Numbered from the stretch's first letter, positions 1-6,254 are shown. The stretch: DNA of 6,508 bases from UBA1151 sp963579925 (GCA_963579925.1 CAUZJA010000161.1:1-6508), one strand, 5' to 3'. Notes: generated from the letters alone by a model not told the origin. Made by a program: numbers and translations.

Positions 1-40
1 CAAGTGGCTGAGGGGTCTGGAACGCTCGCTCCGAAGGCCA

Positions 41-46
41 AAGGGG
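41..46 (+). promoter_or_regulatory. Ribosome binding site of the response regulator gene
   Basis: AAGGGG lies seven bases before the ATG at 54. It supports that start codon. The 40 bases further upstream show no recognisable gene or promoter. Confidence 0.55.
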
Positions 47-53
47 ATACACA

Positions 54-839
54 ATGGTAGACGCACCAAGAATTATTATTGCTGATGGCCACGAACTCAT
101 GAGAGAGAGCCTCTCGCTCCTCCTTGACCGCGAAGACTCTGTTGACGTTGTGGCTGCGATAGCCGATGGGCCTTCCGCGCTAGCAGCAGTGTCTGAGAAC
201 CGCCCTGATGCCATCGTCGTTGACATCGGACTGCCCAAGATCAACGGTATTGAAGTCTCCAACAAGATCCGTGAGTCGCTTCCAGAAGCTGGAATCGTCC
301 TCATCTCATCGCATGACCGTGCGAAGTACATGAAGGAATTCCTTAAGGATGATTCTGCCGGCAAGGCGTATCTACTCAAAGCAACTCTCAACTCAACACG
401 TGACCTTATTCGTACAATCCAGGACGTGTGCGTTGGCCGAACGGTTCTTGATCCGACGATGGTCTCTAAGTTGACCACCAGCACCAACGTTAGAGTTGGC
501 TCAGAACTCAAGGGCCTGACCAACCGTGAGTTGCAGGTGATTGCCCTCATGGCGAAGGCCCACAGCAACCGTGCCATCGCAGAGATCCTGTACATCCAGC
601 CACGAACGGTGGAACACCCCATCAGCAGCATCCTTGCCAAGCTGGGATTCAATGCCGATGGTGAGTTTCACGGCCGTGTTCACGCAGTGCTCACGTACCT
701 TGATGCAACCGGCCCGTTGCCACTCCAAGCGCACGAACTGAACAAGGTTGAGGCGGAAGAGCAGCCAGCTCCTACGCCGTTCTCTGACCGCCTGAACGGT
801 ACCTCAACGTTCAGTGGCTTCCAGCAGAAAGCAGCCTGA
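54..839 (+). CDS. NarL/FixJ-family response regulator (receiver + LuxR-type HTH)
   Basis: This is a 261-residue two-component response regulator expected to act in the cytoplasm as a phosphorylation-controlled transcription factor. The receiver domain spans roughly residues 5-122. It has the acidic residue D11, the phospho-acceptor D57 in VVDIGLP, a Ser at the switch position (S85) and the conserved lysine K109 in YLLKA. The LuxR/GerE-type helix-turn-helix is at about 155-198 (LTNRELQVIALMA, SNRAIAEIL, RTVEHPISSILAKLG). A proline-rich tail of about 60 residues follows. The ATG start is supported by AAGGGG at 41-46, seven bases upstream. Two features are odd: G12 replaces the second acidic residue of the usual DD pair, and P189 replaces the histidine common in the recognition helix. 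No partner histidine kinase is visible, but the gene is at the window edge. The family call is firm; target and signal are unknown. Confidence 0.93.
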   Translation: MVDAPRIIIADGHELMRESLSLLLDREDSVDVVAAIADGPSALAAVSENRPDAIVVDIGLPKINGIEVSNKIRESLPEAGIVLISSHDRAKYMKEFLKDDSAGKAYLLKATLNSTRDLIRTIQDVCVGRTVLDPTMVSKLTTSTNVRVGSELKGLTNRELQVIALMAKAHSNRAIAEILYIQPRTVEHPISSILAKLGFNADGEFHGRVHAVLTYLDATGPLPLQAHELNKVEAEEQPAPTPFSDRLNGTSTFSGFQQKAA

Positions 840-859
840 TACAGCTTCTGCCCTTTGCA

Positions 860-876
860 GCCCGACCATAACGGGC
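860..876 (+). terminator. Small hairpin after the response regulator gene
   Basis: GCCCG at 860-864 pairs with CGGGC at 872-876 across a 7-base loop, 21 bases after the stop codon. The bases after it (ATCCTTTC) are only weakly T-rich. It could be a weak intrinsic terminator, possibly acting with the stronger hairpin just downstream. Confidence 0.35.
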
Positions 877-885
877 ATCCTTTCA

Positions 886-913
886 AGGCGCCCCGGCTAA
901 TCCCGGGGCGTCT
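886..913 (+). terminator. GC-rich hairpin between the response regulator and hydrolase genes
   Basis: CGCCCCGG at 889-896 and CCGGGGCG at 903-910 form a perfect 8-bp stem with the 6-base loop CTAATC. The stem extends to 11 bp (886-896 with 903-913) if one G-T pair is allowed. No T-run follows on either strand, so a classic Rho-independent terminator is not proven. Its position, 46 bases after the response regulator stop, suits a transcript end. This would make the downstream hydrolase a separate transcription unit. Confidence 0.45.
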
Positions 914-1037
914 GCGCGCTCCCAGACGGGCTAATCCGCGGTACCATGCAGATACTTTGGTAACACACGATCAAGCATCCAGGCTCATGGCGCATCGCTC
1001 CAAAGAGCGCCCTGACACCACAGCGTCAACGTTGGGG

Positions 1038-1760
1038 ATGGCGATTCAGTATCTTGGGCACGCCGCTTTGTACCTCTCCAGTCCCGGCAGGGTGCGAGTG
1101 GCTATTGATCCCTATCAGAACCAGCGAGGCGCTCCTCGCTGGTTCAAAAAGCCATTCCCTAAGCTGAAGGCGAACATCGTGGTCAGTACCCACGACCACT
1201 TTGATCATAACGCCATCAAAAAAGTTGGCGGGCTACCAGCGATTCTCAAGAATCGTGGGCGGGTACAACTGAACGACCTTGAGGTCCAACTCATCCCAGA
1301 GATCCACTCTGAGTACCTCCACAGAAAAGCCCCATCAGGTTCTCAGATGGTCAATTATCTGGTACTTGTGGAATCTCGCGGCGTGCGAATCTGCCACATG
1401 GGAGACAACCGGGCCGATATCTCAGATGCTGCACTTGAAGCGCTTGGCAGGATAGATATTTTGGCGCTACCGGTTGACGATACCGAACACATATTCACGT
1501 TTGCAGAGGTCGACCAGCTAATTGAGACGCTGGCCCCCCGAGTTGTGCTTCCAATCCATTACTTCCACGAAGGCATCACCGCTGAAACAGCGGATCTTGG
1601 CGGAATCACGAAGTGGCTGGAGCATATGGCGGGCCGAGCGAAAATTCGCAATGCTGACACTTCCCGCATAGTGCTCAGCCCTTCTGAGATGGAACTGATT
1701 GAGGGTTTGGAGATCTGGCCGCTTGAACCAGCTCTGGCAAGCGGTAAGTCAATAACCTGA
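1038..1760 (+). CDS. UlaG-like MBL-fold metallo-hydrolase
   Basis: This is a cytoplasmic metallo-beta-lactamase-fold hydrolase of about 240 residues, the usual size for the UlaG-like group (the group of L-ascorbate-6-phosphate lactonase and many uncharacterised hydrolases). Counting from this start, the family opening IQYLGHAALYL is at 3-13. The metal motif HDHFDH is at 52-57, and further probable ligands are H90 (EIHSEY), D123 (CHMGDN) and H174 (VVLPIHY). No signal peptide or membrane segment is seen. The start is uncertain. ATG 1038 begins the conserved fold exactly but has only GGGG directly against it. ATG 987 would add 17 polar residues, with AGG three bases upstream. The frame is open back to a TTG at 855, but that part is not protein-like and crosses the hairpins. 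The gene ends 12 nt from the convergent metalloprotein gene. The fold is clear; the substrate is unknown. Confidence 0.88.
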   Translation: MAIQYLGHAALYLSSPGRVRVAIDPYQNQRGAPRWFKKPFPKLKANIVVSTHDHFDHNAIKKVGGLPAILKNRGRVQLNDLEVQLIPEIHSEYLHRKAPSGSQMVNYLVLVESRGVRICHMGDNRADISDAALEALGRIDILALPVDDTEHIFTFAEVDQLIETLAPRVVLPIHYFHEGITAETADLGGITKWLEHMAGRAKIRNADTSRIVLSPSEMELIEGLEIWPLEPALASGKSIT

Positions 1761-1772
1761 GCTGAGGCGGGG

Positions 1773-2264
1773 CTAGCGCCCAGCATCACCAAATGGAGCA
1801 AGAGTTCGCCAGTCGGTGGGTGATATCTCAACATCGCGCTCAACGAACTTCTGGCACAACTCGTCAGATTGAGCCATTCCCATGAATTCGCGCGTGGAGT
1901 CCAGCATCATCCTGGTGAAGATCGGACCGTGGTAGTCGTCTATATCGCGCTGCTTTGCAATGGTGTGACACATCTCATGACAAACATAGCTGGTGTTCCT
2001 TGAGAACGGAGGCAATACCAACGAGTCCCGATTCCCTCGGGCGACGCGCACACCCGCGCCGTCAGATACGACGGGCACATCAATCTCAGCCCACGCGCTG
2101 ATTCGCTCGACTAAATCGCCAATCTCACCAAAGCTCATATACTCGCCCTGCTGCCACCACTTCGTAGCATCTTCAGCGTGATAAACGGCATGACGCTGTG
2201 TATCGGGCGATGGCGAATTATCAGTCGCAACATCGCGACTGGCTATTCTTCGGATTGAAGCCAT
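1773..2264 (-). CDS. Putative HExxH zinc metallohydrolase (resembles the TIGR04338 type)
   Basis: This 163-residue soluble protein carries a zincin signature. HEMCH is at 96-100, with H96 and H100 as ligands and E97 catalytic. The probable third ligand H112 lies in YHGPIF, giving HExxH-x11-HGxxF as in SprT-like and related short metalloproteins. Other features also match, from memory, the small putative metallohydrolase family TIGR04338, known mainly from Actinobacteria: QRHAVYHAED (23-32), SFGEI, and RVARGNRDSLVLPPFSRN (73-90) before the zinc motif. No signal peptide or transmembrane segment is seen, so it is probably cytoplasmic. ATG 2264 is the only good start, although no clear Shine-Dalgarno sequence precedes it and a hairpin ends 11 nt upstream. 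It is 73 nt after the bicupin operon on the same strand and may be partly co-transcribed. The zinc site is clear; family and role are less sure. Confidence 0.8.
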   Translation of the reverse strand: MASIRRIASRDVATDNSPSPDTQRHAVYHAEDATKWWQQGEYMSFGEIGDLVERISAWAEIDVPVVSDGAGVRVARGNRDSLVLPPFSRNTSYVCHEMCHTIAKQRDIDDYHGPIFTRMMLDSTREFMGMAQSDELCQKFVERDVEISPTDWRTLAPFGDAGR

Positions 2265-2275
2265 GTCGAACAGGT

Positions 2276-2312
2276 TAGACCCGCCGCCACTAACCGTCCA
2301 AGCGGCGGTCTA
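2276..2312 (-). terminator. Strong hairpin between the bicupin operon and the metallohydrolase gene
   Basis: TAGACCCGCCGC (2276-2287) pairs with GCGGCGGTCTA (2302-2312): eleven base pairs with one bulged C (2280) around a 14-base loop. On the minus strand it begins 25 nt after the upstream bicupin stop codon and ends 11 nt before the ATG of the metallohydrolase gene. No T-run follows it. It may terminate or attenuate the operon transcript, or act as a 5' leader structure limiting translation of the next gene. Confidence 0.5.
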
Positions 2313-2337
2313 ATCCAATTCAACGTTTCTTTGCGGG

Positions 2338-3123
2338 CTATCCGTTAGGCGGCTTCGGGGCGTCCGCATCGTCCGTGTAGTGGTGGACAATATCGGGTCT
2401 TGTGATGGTCACCCTGATGGACGGTTCATCGCCAATTGTCTTTATCTCGTGCGAGGTGCCTTCGGGGATGAAAACAATGTCGCCGGGGCCTGCTGTGACC
2501 GTTTGACGATCTGCAATGCTCCACTCCAACTCGCCCTGAATCACCACCCACCACTTGTCCATTCCGGGGTGCCAGTAGCGGCGATTCTCTGTTCCGGGTA
2601 GCTCATGCGTGATCAGCGCTCGGTTGCGCTGGTCCAGTATGGCGATGTGCTTCCAACTGGTGTCTGTGCCGTACTTCTCTTTTAGTGCGCTCATGCGAGT
2701 GTGAATCAGATTGGGCTCGCTTAGATCGGTTTCAACAGGAATAAAGCGAGCCGGAACGATGCCTTTGATGTCGTGGTTGCCATCAGGATGAGTGATCCCA
2801 AGGCGCACGTTGATCTGCCCCTCCCCCGGACGAATATCGTGTGCGTAGCCGCCCGGCGCCATCATAATGTCGCCCCACTCGGCCACCGCAGGCTCGTACT
2901 GGCCAATCTGCCAGCGAGTCTTACCGTCCATGGCAATCCACCACTCATTGAAATTTGGGTGGATGTGCGGGTCAGGCGGAGTGCCCTCTTTGCCGCAAAT
3001 CCAGACGGCACGATTGGTACCGTCGTCAATTACCTGCTCAGCCCAGTTATCGCCCGCTTCGTGACGAGCCATGATGTCGGCGTGGCGAAGGATTTCCAGG
3101 TTCTTTTCTGTTGCGGTGACCAT
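2338..3123 (-). CDS. Bicupin protein A (second metal site degenerate)
   Basis: This is a 261-residue protein with two cupin beta-barrels. Cupin 1 (about residues 28-110) has an intact metal site: H53, H55 and E60 in PHIHPNFNEWW, and H95 in APGGYAH. Cupin 2 (about 157-240) has the same layout but reads RRYWHPGMDKWW. Y183 replaces the first histidine and K190 the glutamate, leaving only H185 and H225. Metal-dependent chemistry is therefore likely only in cupin 1. ATG 3123 is backed by AGGAGAG, five bases upstream. The protein is a paralog of the adjacent bicupin B, about half identical by eye, and both end in a HH-x3-DD-x-DAPKPP tail. It lies 27 nt after B and closes the operon with the two oxidoreductases. 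Likely roles are isomerase, epimerase or dioxygenase-type catalysis, or small-molecule binding. The substrate is unknown. Confidence 0.9.
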   Translation of the reverse strand: MVTATEKNLEILRHADIMARHEAGDNWAEQVIDDGTNRAVWICGKEGTPPDPHIHPNFNEWWIAMDGKTRWQIGQYEPAVAEWGDIMMAPGGYAHDIRPGEGQINVRLGITHPDGNHDIKGIVPARFIPVETDLSEPNLIHTRMSALKEKYGTDTSWKHIAILDQRNRALITHELPGTENRRYWHPGMDKWWVVIQGELEWSIADRQTVTAGPGDIVFIPEGTSHEIKTIGDEPSIRVTITRPDIVHHYTDDADAPKPPNG

Positions 3124-3128
3124 TGTGA

Positions 3129-3135
3129 CTCTCCT
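3129..3135 (-). promoter_or_regulatory. Ribosome binding site of bicupin A
   Basis: AGGAGAG on the minus strand lies five bases before the ATG at 3123 and fixes that start. It is among the strongest Shine-Dalgarno sites in the cluster and sits inside the 27-nt gap after bicupin B. Confidence 0.7.
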
Positions 3136-3150
3136 GTTATGTGATGCGAA

Positions 3151-3948
3151 TCAGGACTTTGGCGGCTTCGGTGCGTCAGGATCGTCGAGGAAGTGATGGA
3201 CTACGTCTGGCGATGTTACCGCGAGTCTGACTGAAGACTCATCGCCCACAGTCCGGATTGCGTGCGCGTACCCGGCTTCTACGAAGACCAGATCACCGAC
3301 ACCCGCGGTAAACGGCTGGCCATCGCCAATCTTCCACTCAATCTCACCCTTCAGCACGGCCCACCACTCATCCATGTCGGGATGCCAGTGCGGTCGATTG
3401 GAGCTTCCGGGCATGGTGTGGATCATGTTCACCCGGTTGCGCTGGTCCAGCAAAATCTCTTCCGCCCAGTCGCCGTCGGTACCGTGGCGGGTCAGCATGT
3501 ACTTGAATGATGTGTGAATGCGGTTTGGCGGCTGCAGCGAATCATCGGGCTTTATCTGCCTTGATGGCGCGACGCCCTTGAGCTCATGGTTGCTGTCCTC
3601 GAATCCGACGACCAGACGTCGGCCGGGTCCTTCACCAACTGCGTAGATATCGTGGCGCTGGCCGCAGGGTGCGATGACGATGTCTCCGAACTCAGCAATG
3701 ATCGGCTCGTACTCGCCAATCTGCCACGCGGTCTGACCATCCATCTCCAGCCAGAACTCATTGAAGTCAGGGTGGAGATGCGGGTCTCCGGGCATACCCG
3801 GAAGAGTTGAGATAATTGCGGCTCGATTACGGCCATCACGAATGAGCTTCTCGGACCAGCCGTCTTTTCCCTCGTTGCGTCCAATGCTGTCGGCAAGCCG
3901 CGCGACAGGCTGGTTCGCATACTGATTGGCATCGACCTGTGCGGCCAT
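3151..3948 (-). CDS. Bicupin protein B (both metal sites intact)
   Basis: This is a 265-residue protein with two cupin domains. Cupin 1 (about 30-115) has H57, H59 and E64 in PHLHPDFNEFW and H99 in APCGQRH. Cupin 2 (about 160-245) has H187, H189 and E194 in PHWHPDMDEWW and H229 in VEAGYAH. The usual motif-2 proline is replaced by E224, but all four ligand positions are kept in both domains. It is therefore predicted to bind two metals, unlike bicupin A next to it. The two halves resemble each other (DGRNRA and DQRNRV, then the HxH motif), which points to an old internal duplication. ATG 3948 follows a purine-rich GAGAGAAG, six bases upstream. It starts 19 nt after the Gfo/Idh/MocA gene and shares its operon. 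No signal peptide is seen; it is probably cytoplasmic. The fold is clear; the reaction is not known. Confidence 0.91.
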   Translation of the reverse strand: MAAQVDANQYANQPVARLADSIGRNEGKDGWSEKLIRDGRNRAAIISTLPGMPGDPHLHPDFNEFWLEMDGQTAWQIGEYEPIIAEFGDIVIAPCGQRHDIYAVGEGPGRRLVVGFEDSNHELKGVAPSRQIKPDDSLQPPNRIHTSFKYMLTRHGTDGDWAEEILLDQRNRVNMIHTMPGSSNRPHWHPDMDEWWAVLKGEIEWKIGDGQPFTAGVGDLVFVEAGYAHAIRTVGDESSVRLAVTSPDVVHHFLDDPDAPKPPKS

Positions 3949-3967
3949 TACGAACTTCTCTCTTTGC

Positions 3968-5098
3968 CTAAATGTTCTCTGTGTCGGCGCCGAGGTTTTC
4001 GCCTCGGAGTTGCTTTGCTCTTATGTCGTGTTGGCCCGGGTAGCGGACCTCGAGGTGGCCATCGTCGATCATCACGTCGAGTGGGCTGACCATGGTTTTG
4101 ACCGGCATGAACACCTGCTCATGCAGTCTCGCCGACTCGTAAACCCCGTGGATCATCTCCAGTGCCTTGTAGCCGTTCTCACCGTTGTTGCGATGGTAGT
4201 CGGAGCGACCCTCAACCCAGTCGGCCAGTTCGCGCGCTTGTGCAGCGCCAGCCTCAAACCACTCGAATCGGTCCTCGCCAAATTTTAGGAACTCGCCGTC
4301 CGGCTGATGCACCGCCCAACCATTGGAGTTGGCGTTCATTATCTTGAGGTCGTCAACCGTGATCTCGATCATGCCTTCGGAGCCATAGATACGCGCGCCC
4401 TGCCACCGAACTGGCGTCAGGTCTGAGACGATCATCGCCTGTGCGCCGTTTTCGAAGCCGAAGACGGCCAGCGCCTTGTCCTCGATGCGGGTGGCACGCT
4501 CCCAGTGGTCCGTCTGGCGCTCTACCTGGCCGGTGACCCATTCGCACTCAGCATCGCCCAGCAGGTAGCGGAACATATCCGTCTGGTGTGTCGCGTAGTT
4601 CGGCAAGCCGTCGCCCGCAACGCTGGTGATCAGTTGGACATCGCCAACCTCGCCGTCCTCGATCATCTTCCTGGCGAGTGTGTAAGCCGGTAGGAAGCGA
4701 CGCTGGTGGCCGATGACCAACTTTACGTCGTTCGTGGCGACCTTGATCAGCATCTCACGAGCCGCGCCCAGACTGTCAGCCATCGGCTTTTCGCAGAGAA
4801 CTGCCTTCACACCAGGTGCGGCAGCTGCCGCGATAGTCATGGGCGAGTGGCCCTTATGCCATACGCCTACGGAGACGACATCCGGTTTCACCTTCGCAAG
4901 CATCTCTCGAAAGTCCGTGAAGTGCTCGGCTTTATAGTCGGAGTACTCAGTGAACTTCTCGTCGAAGTCCTTCATCGCCTGCGGGCTCAAGTCTGAAATG
5001 CCGACGACTTCATAGCGGGCTGAGTTGAGATAGCCATAGGTGTGGTTCGTGGTCATGGAACCGCAGCCAATGACGCCTACTCTGAGTTTGTCTGCCAA
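3968..5098 (-). CDS. Gfo/Idh/MocA-family NAD(P)-dependent oxidoreductase (1)
   Basis: This is a 376-residue cytoplasmic oxidoreductase of the glucose-fructose oxidoreductase / inositol dehydrogenase / MocA family. The N-terminal Rossmann domain starts with RVGVIGCGSM (G8, G11, G13), the dinucleotide-binding loop. The family motif EKP is at 103-105 (LCEKPMA). GHQRRFLPAY is at 130-139, and the C-terminal domain has THQTDMFRYLLGD, with H171 and D174 at the expected catalytic positions. Length is typical. The start is TTG: it is preceded by GGAGA with a 6-base spacer, no ATG fits, and the Rossmann strand begins five residues in. The in-frame codon five codons upstream is the stop of the preceding gene. 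It sits 15 nt after the other oxidoreductase and 19 nt before bicupin B. It probably oxidises or reduces a hydroxyl of a sugar, polyol or similar compound; the exact substrate cannot be read. Confidence 0.93.
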   Translation of the reverse strand: MADKLRVGVIGCGSMTTNHTYGYLNSARYEVVGISDLSPQAMKDFDEKFTEYSDYKAEHFTDFREMLAKVKPDVVSVGVWHKGHSPMTIAAAAAPGVKAVLCEKPMADSLGAAREMLIKVATNDVKLVIGHQRRFLPAYTLARKMIEDGEVGDVQLITSVAGDGLPNYATHQTDMFRYLLGDAECEWVTGQVERQTDHWERATRIEDKALAVFGFENGAQAMIVSDLTPVRWQGARIYGSEGMIEITVDDLKIMNANSNGWAVHQPDGEFLKFGEDRFEWFEAGAAQARELADWVEGRSDYHRNNGENGYKALEMIHGVYESARLHEQVFMPVKTMVSPLDVMIDDGHLEVRYPGQHDIRAKQLRGENLGADTENI

Positions 5099-5104
5099 TT
5101 TCGT

Positions 5105-5109
5105 TCTCC
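5105..5109 (-). promoter_or_regulatory. Ribosome binding site deciding the TTG start at 5098
   Basis: GGAGA on the minus strand is six bases before the TTG at 5098. It lies in the 15-nt gap after the upstream gene's TAA, so the upstream stop and this initiation site are close enough for translational coupling. Confidence 0.65.
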
Positions 5110-5113
5110 GGGA

Positions 5114-6139
5114 TTAGAGGCTGAAGTTTGCGGTATCGACGCCATCGGGATTGATTCCACCGACGGTTCGCATGAGGGTTTCCTGGACGAGCAATTCGTG
5201 ATCGAGTGTTCTGTCCGCCGCATGCTCACCTCTGAGGGTTCCGATGAGCCGCACCAGACTTTCGACGTGGCGTCGGTATGGATGTGCAGAAAACTCGGTG
5301 ATGCCAGCAGCGTAATCGCCCGAAGCTTCGTTGAGCGTCAGACGCAGATATTCAGGAGGATCAAATGGGCCAAGAATTGCCGAGCCGTTAGTTCCGTAGA
5401 CCTCGAATCGTCGGGCCATCGGCTTCGCTTCAACGGCCGCGATGTCCAGAATGGCCATCGCCTTGTCGAACTCATAGATCGCAGCGGTATTGTCAGCGAA
5501 GTTTGCTGAGTCGCTGAACTCTCGGCGCATGAACGATGTGACTTTGTTTGGTCGCCCAAGCAGCCAGACGATCTGATCCAGCATGTGACTGCCAAGGTCG
5601 TAGAGGATGCCGCCGGAGTGCACAGCAATCACCGCCTGTGCGGCCTGCGGAATGTTCGTCGACATGTGCGCACGAACGTTGTAGATATCGCCAAGCAGAC
5701 CTGATTTCGCCCACTTAGCCGTCTGAGCAAACGCCCAGTTCTCCCTAAACATGAATCCCATCTGCACCATGAGATCGTTCGCTCGCGCCTTTTCGATCAC
5801 TCGCTCCCACTGGGCGTAGTTGTCGCCCGCGGGCTTGTCGTACCAGAGGTGTTTGCCAGCATCGATTATCGCTTCGGACTGATCCAGGCTCTCAGAGTTG
5901 TAGCCCTCTGACGCCACGCAGACAATGCTGGGATCGTCCAGGATGTCCCGCTCGCTTGAGAAGAACGTGACTTCAGACCACGGTGACTCGCTTTTGATGG
6001 TGGCCACGCGCTCGGCATCACCCTCGTAGACGCCAGCGAACTCAACATCATCGTTCTCCAACATCACCTGAAGAACTGCGGCGGCGTGGCCGTGCTTCGT
6101 GCCCCACTGGGCCAACTTGATCTTTGGCTTATCAGCCAA
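5114..6139 (-). CDS. Gfo/Idh/MocA-family oxidoreductase (2), first gene of the operon
   Basis: This is a 341-residue oxidoreductase of the Gfo/Idh/MocA family, probably cytoplasmic and NAD(P)-dependent. The N-terminus KIKLAQWGTKHGHA (6-19) is the first Rossmann strand and loop. It uses a G-x3-GHA loop instead of the common GxGxxG, as in a known subgroup. The family EKP motif reads DKP (101-103, WYDKPAG). The C-terminal domain has GGILYDLGSHMLDQIVWLLG (176-195), with H185 and D188 as the probable catalytic pair. It is only distantly similar to the next gene, so the two probably act on different substrates or steps. The TTG start is forced: the codon before it is TAG, GGAGG lies nine bases upstream, and the next methionine (26) would remove the cofactor-binding strand. 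It opens a four-gene operon; no convincing promoter was found in the 115 nt upstream. Confidence 0.92.
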   Translation of the reverse strand: MADKPKIKLAQWGTKHGHAAAVLQVMLENDDVEFAGVYEGDAERVATIKSESPWSEVTFFSSERDILDDPSIVCVASEGYNSESLDQSEAIIDAGKHLWYDKPAGDNYAQWERVIEKARANDLMVQMGFMFRENWAFAQTAKWAKSGLLGDIYNVRAHMSTNIPQAAQAVIAVHSGGILYDLGSHMLDQIVWLLGRPNKVTSFMRREFSDSANFADNTAAIYEFDKAMAILDIAAVEAKPMARRFEVYGTNGSAILGPFDPPEYLRLTLNEASGDYAAGITEFSAHPYRRHVESLVRLIGTLRGEHAADRTLDHELLVQETLMRTVGGINPDGVDTANFSL

Positions 6140-6254
6140 CTAACTCTGCCTCCATCATCAACCTGAAACATATCGTGCGGGCGGAATGTTACGCCGGTTT
6201 TTGATTTGGCGTCTGATGAGGTTCAATTAACTATGACGATGGATCAAACGCAAG
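6140..6254 (-). other. Leader and probable promoter region of the oxidoreductase-bicupin operon
   Basis: This 115-nt stretch holds no gene. It contains the GGAGG site of the first operon gene and a short inverted repeat (ACGCC 6191-6195 with GGCGT 6208-6212). The operon promoter should be here, but I see no pair of -35 and -10 boxes good enough to annotate. Confidence 0.4.
6149..6153 (-). promoter_or_regulatory. Ribosome binding site deciding the TTG start at 6139
   Basis: GGAGG on the minus strand is nine bases before the TTG at 6139. An in-frame TAG (6140-6142) directly before the TTG rules out any earlier start. Confidence 0.65.

Noticed and set aside
1..40. tRNA-Ser-like D-arm text (AAGTGGCTGAGGGG)
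   Set aside because: No anticodon stem, T-arm or acceptor stem follows, and the response regulator ribosome site begins at once.
855..1037. N-terminal extension of the MBL hydrolase from TTG 855
   Set aside because: It would translate through two hairpins, is rich in Arg and Pro without family similarity, and has no ribosome site; the conserved fold begins at 1038.
1761..1784. Possible bidirectional terminator between the convergent genes (GGGC-TAGC-GCCC)
   Set aside because: The stem is only 4 bp with a bulged extension and no T-tract, and it overlaps the metallohydrolase stop codon; too weak to annotate.
3552..3932. Minus-strand open frame of 126 codons within bicupin B
   Set aside because: It is a different frame of a gene with intact cupin motifs, and its Ser/Arg-rich composition is typical of a shadow frame.
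5042..5509. Plus-strand open frame of 155 codons opposite the oxidoreductase genes
   Set aside because: It is antisense to two genes with clear family motifs and has no recognisable domain; it is a shadow frame.
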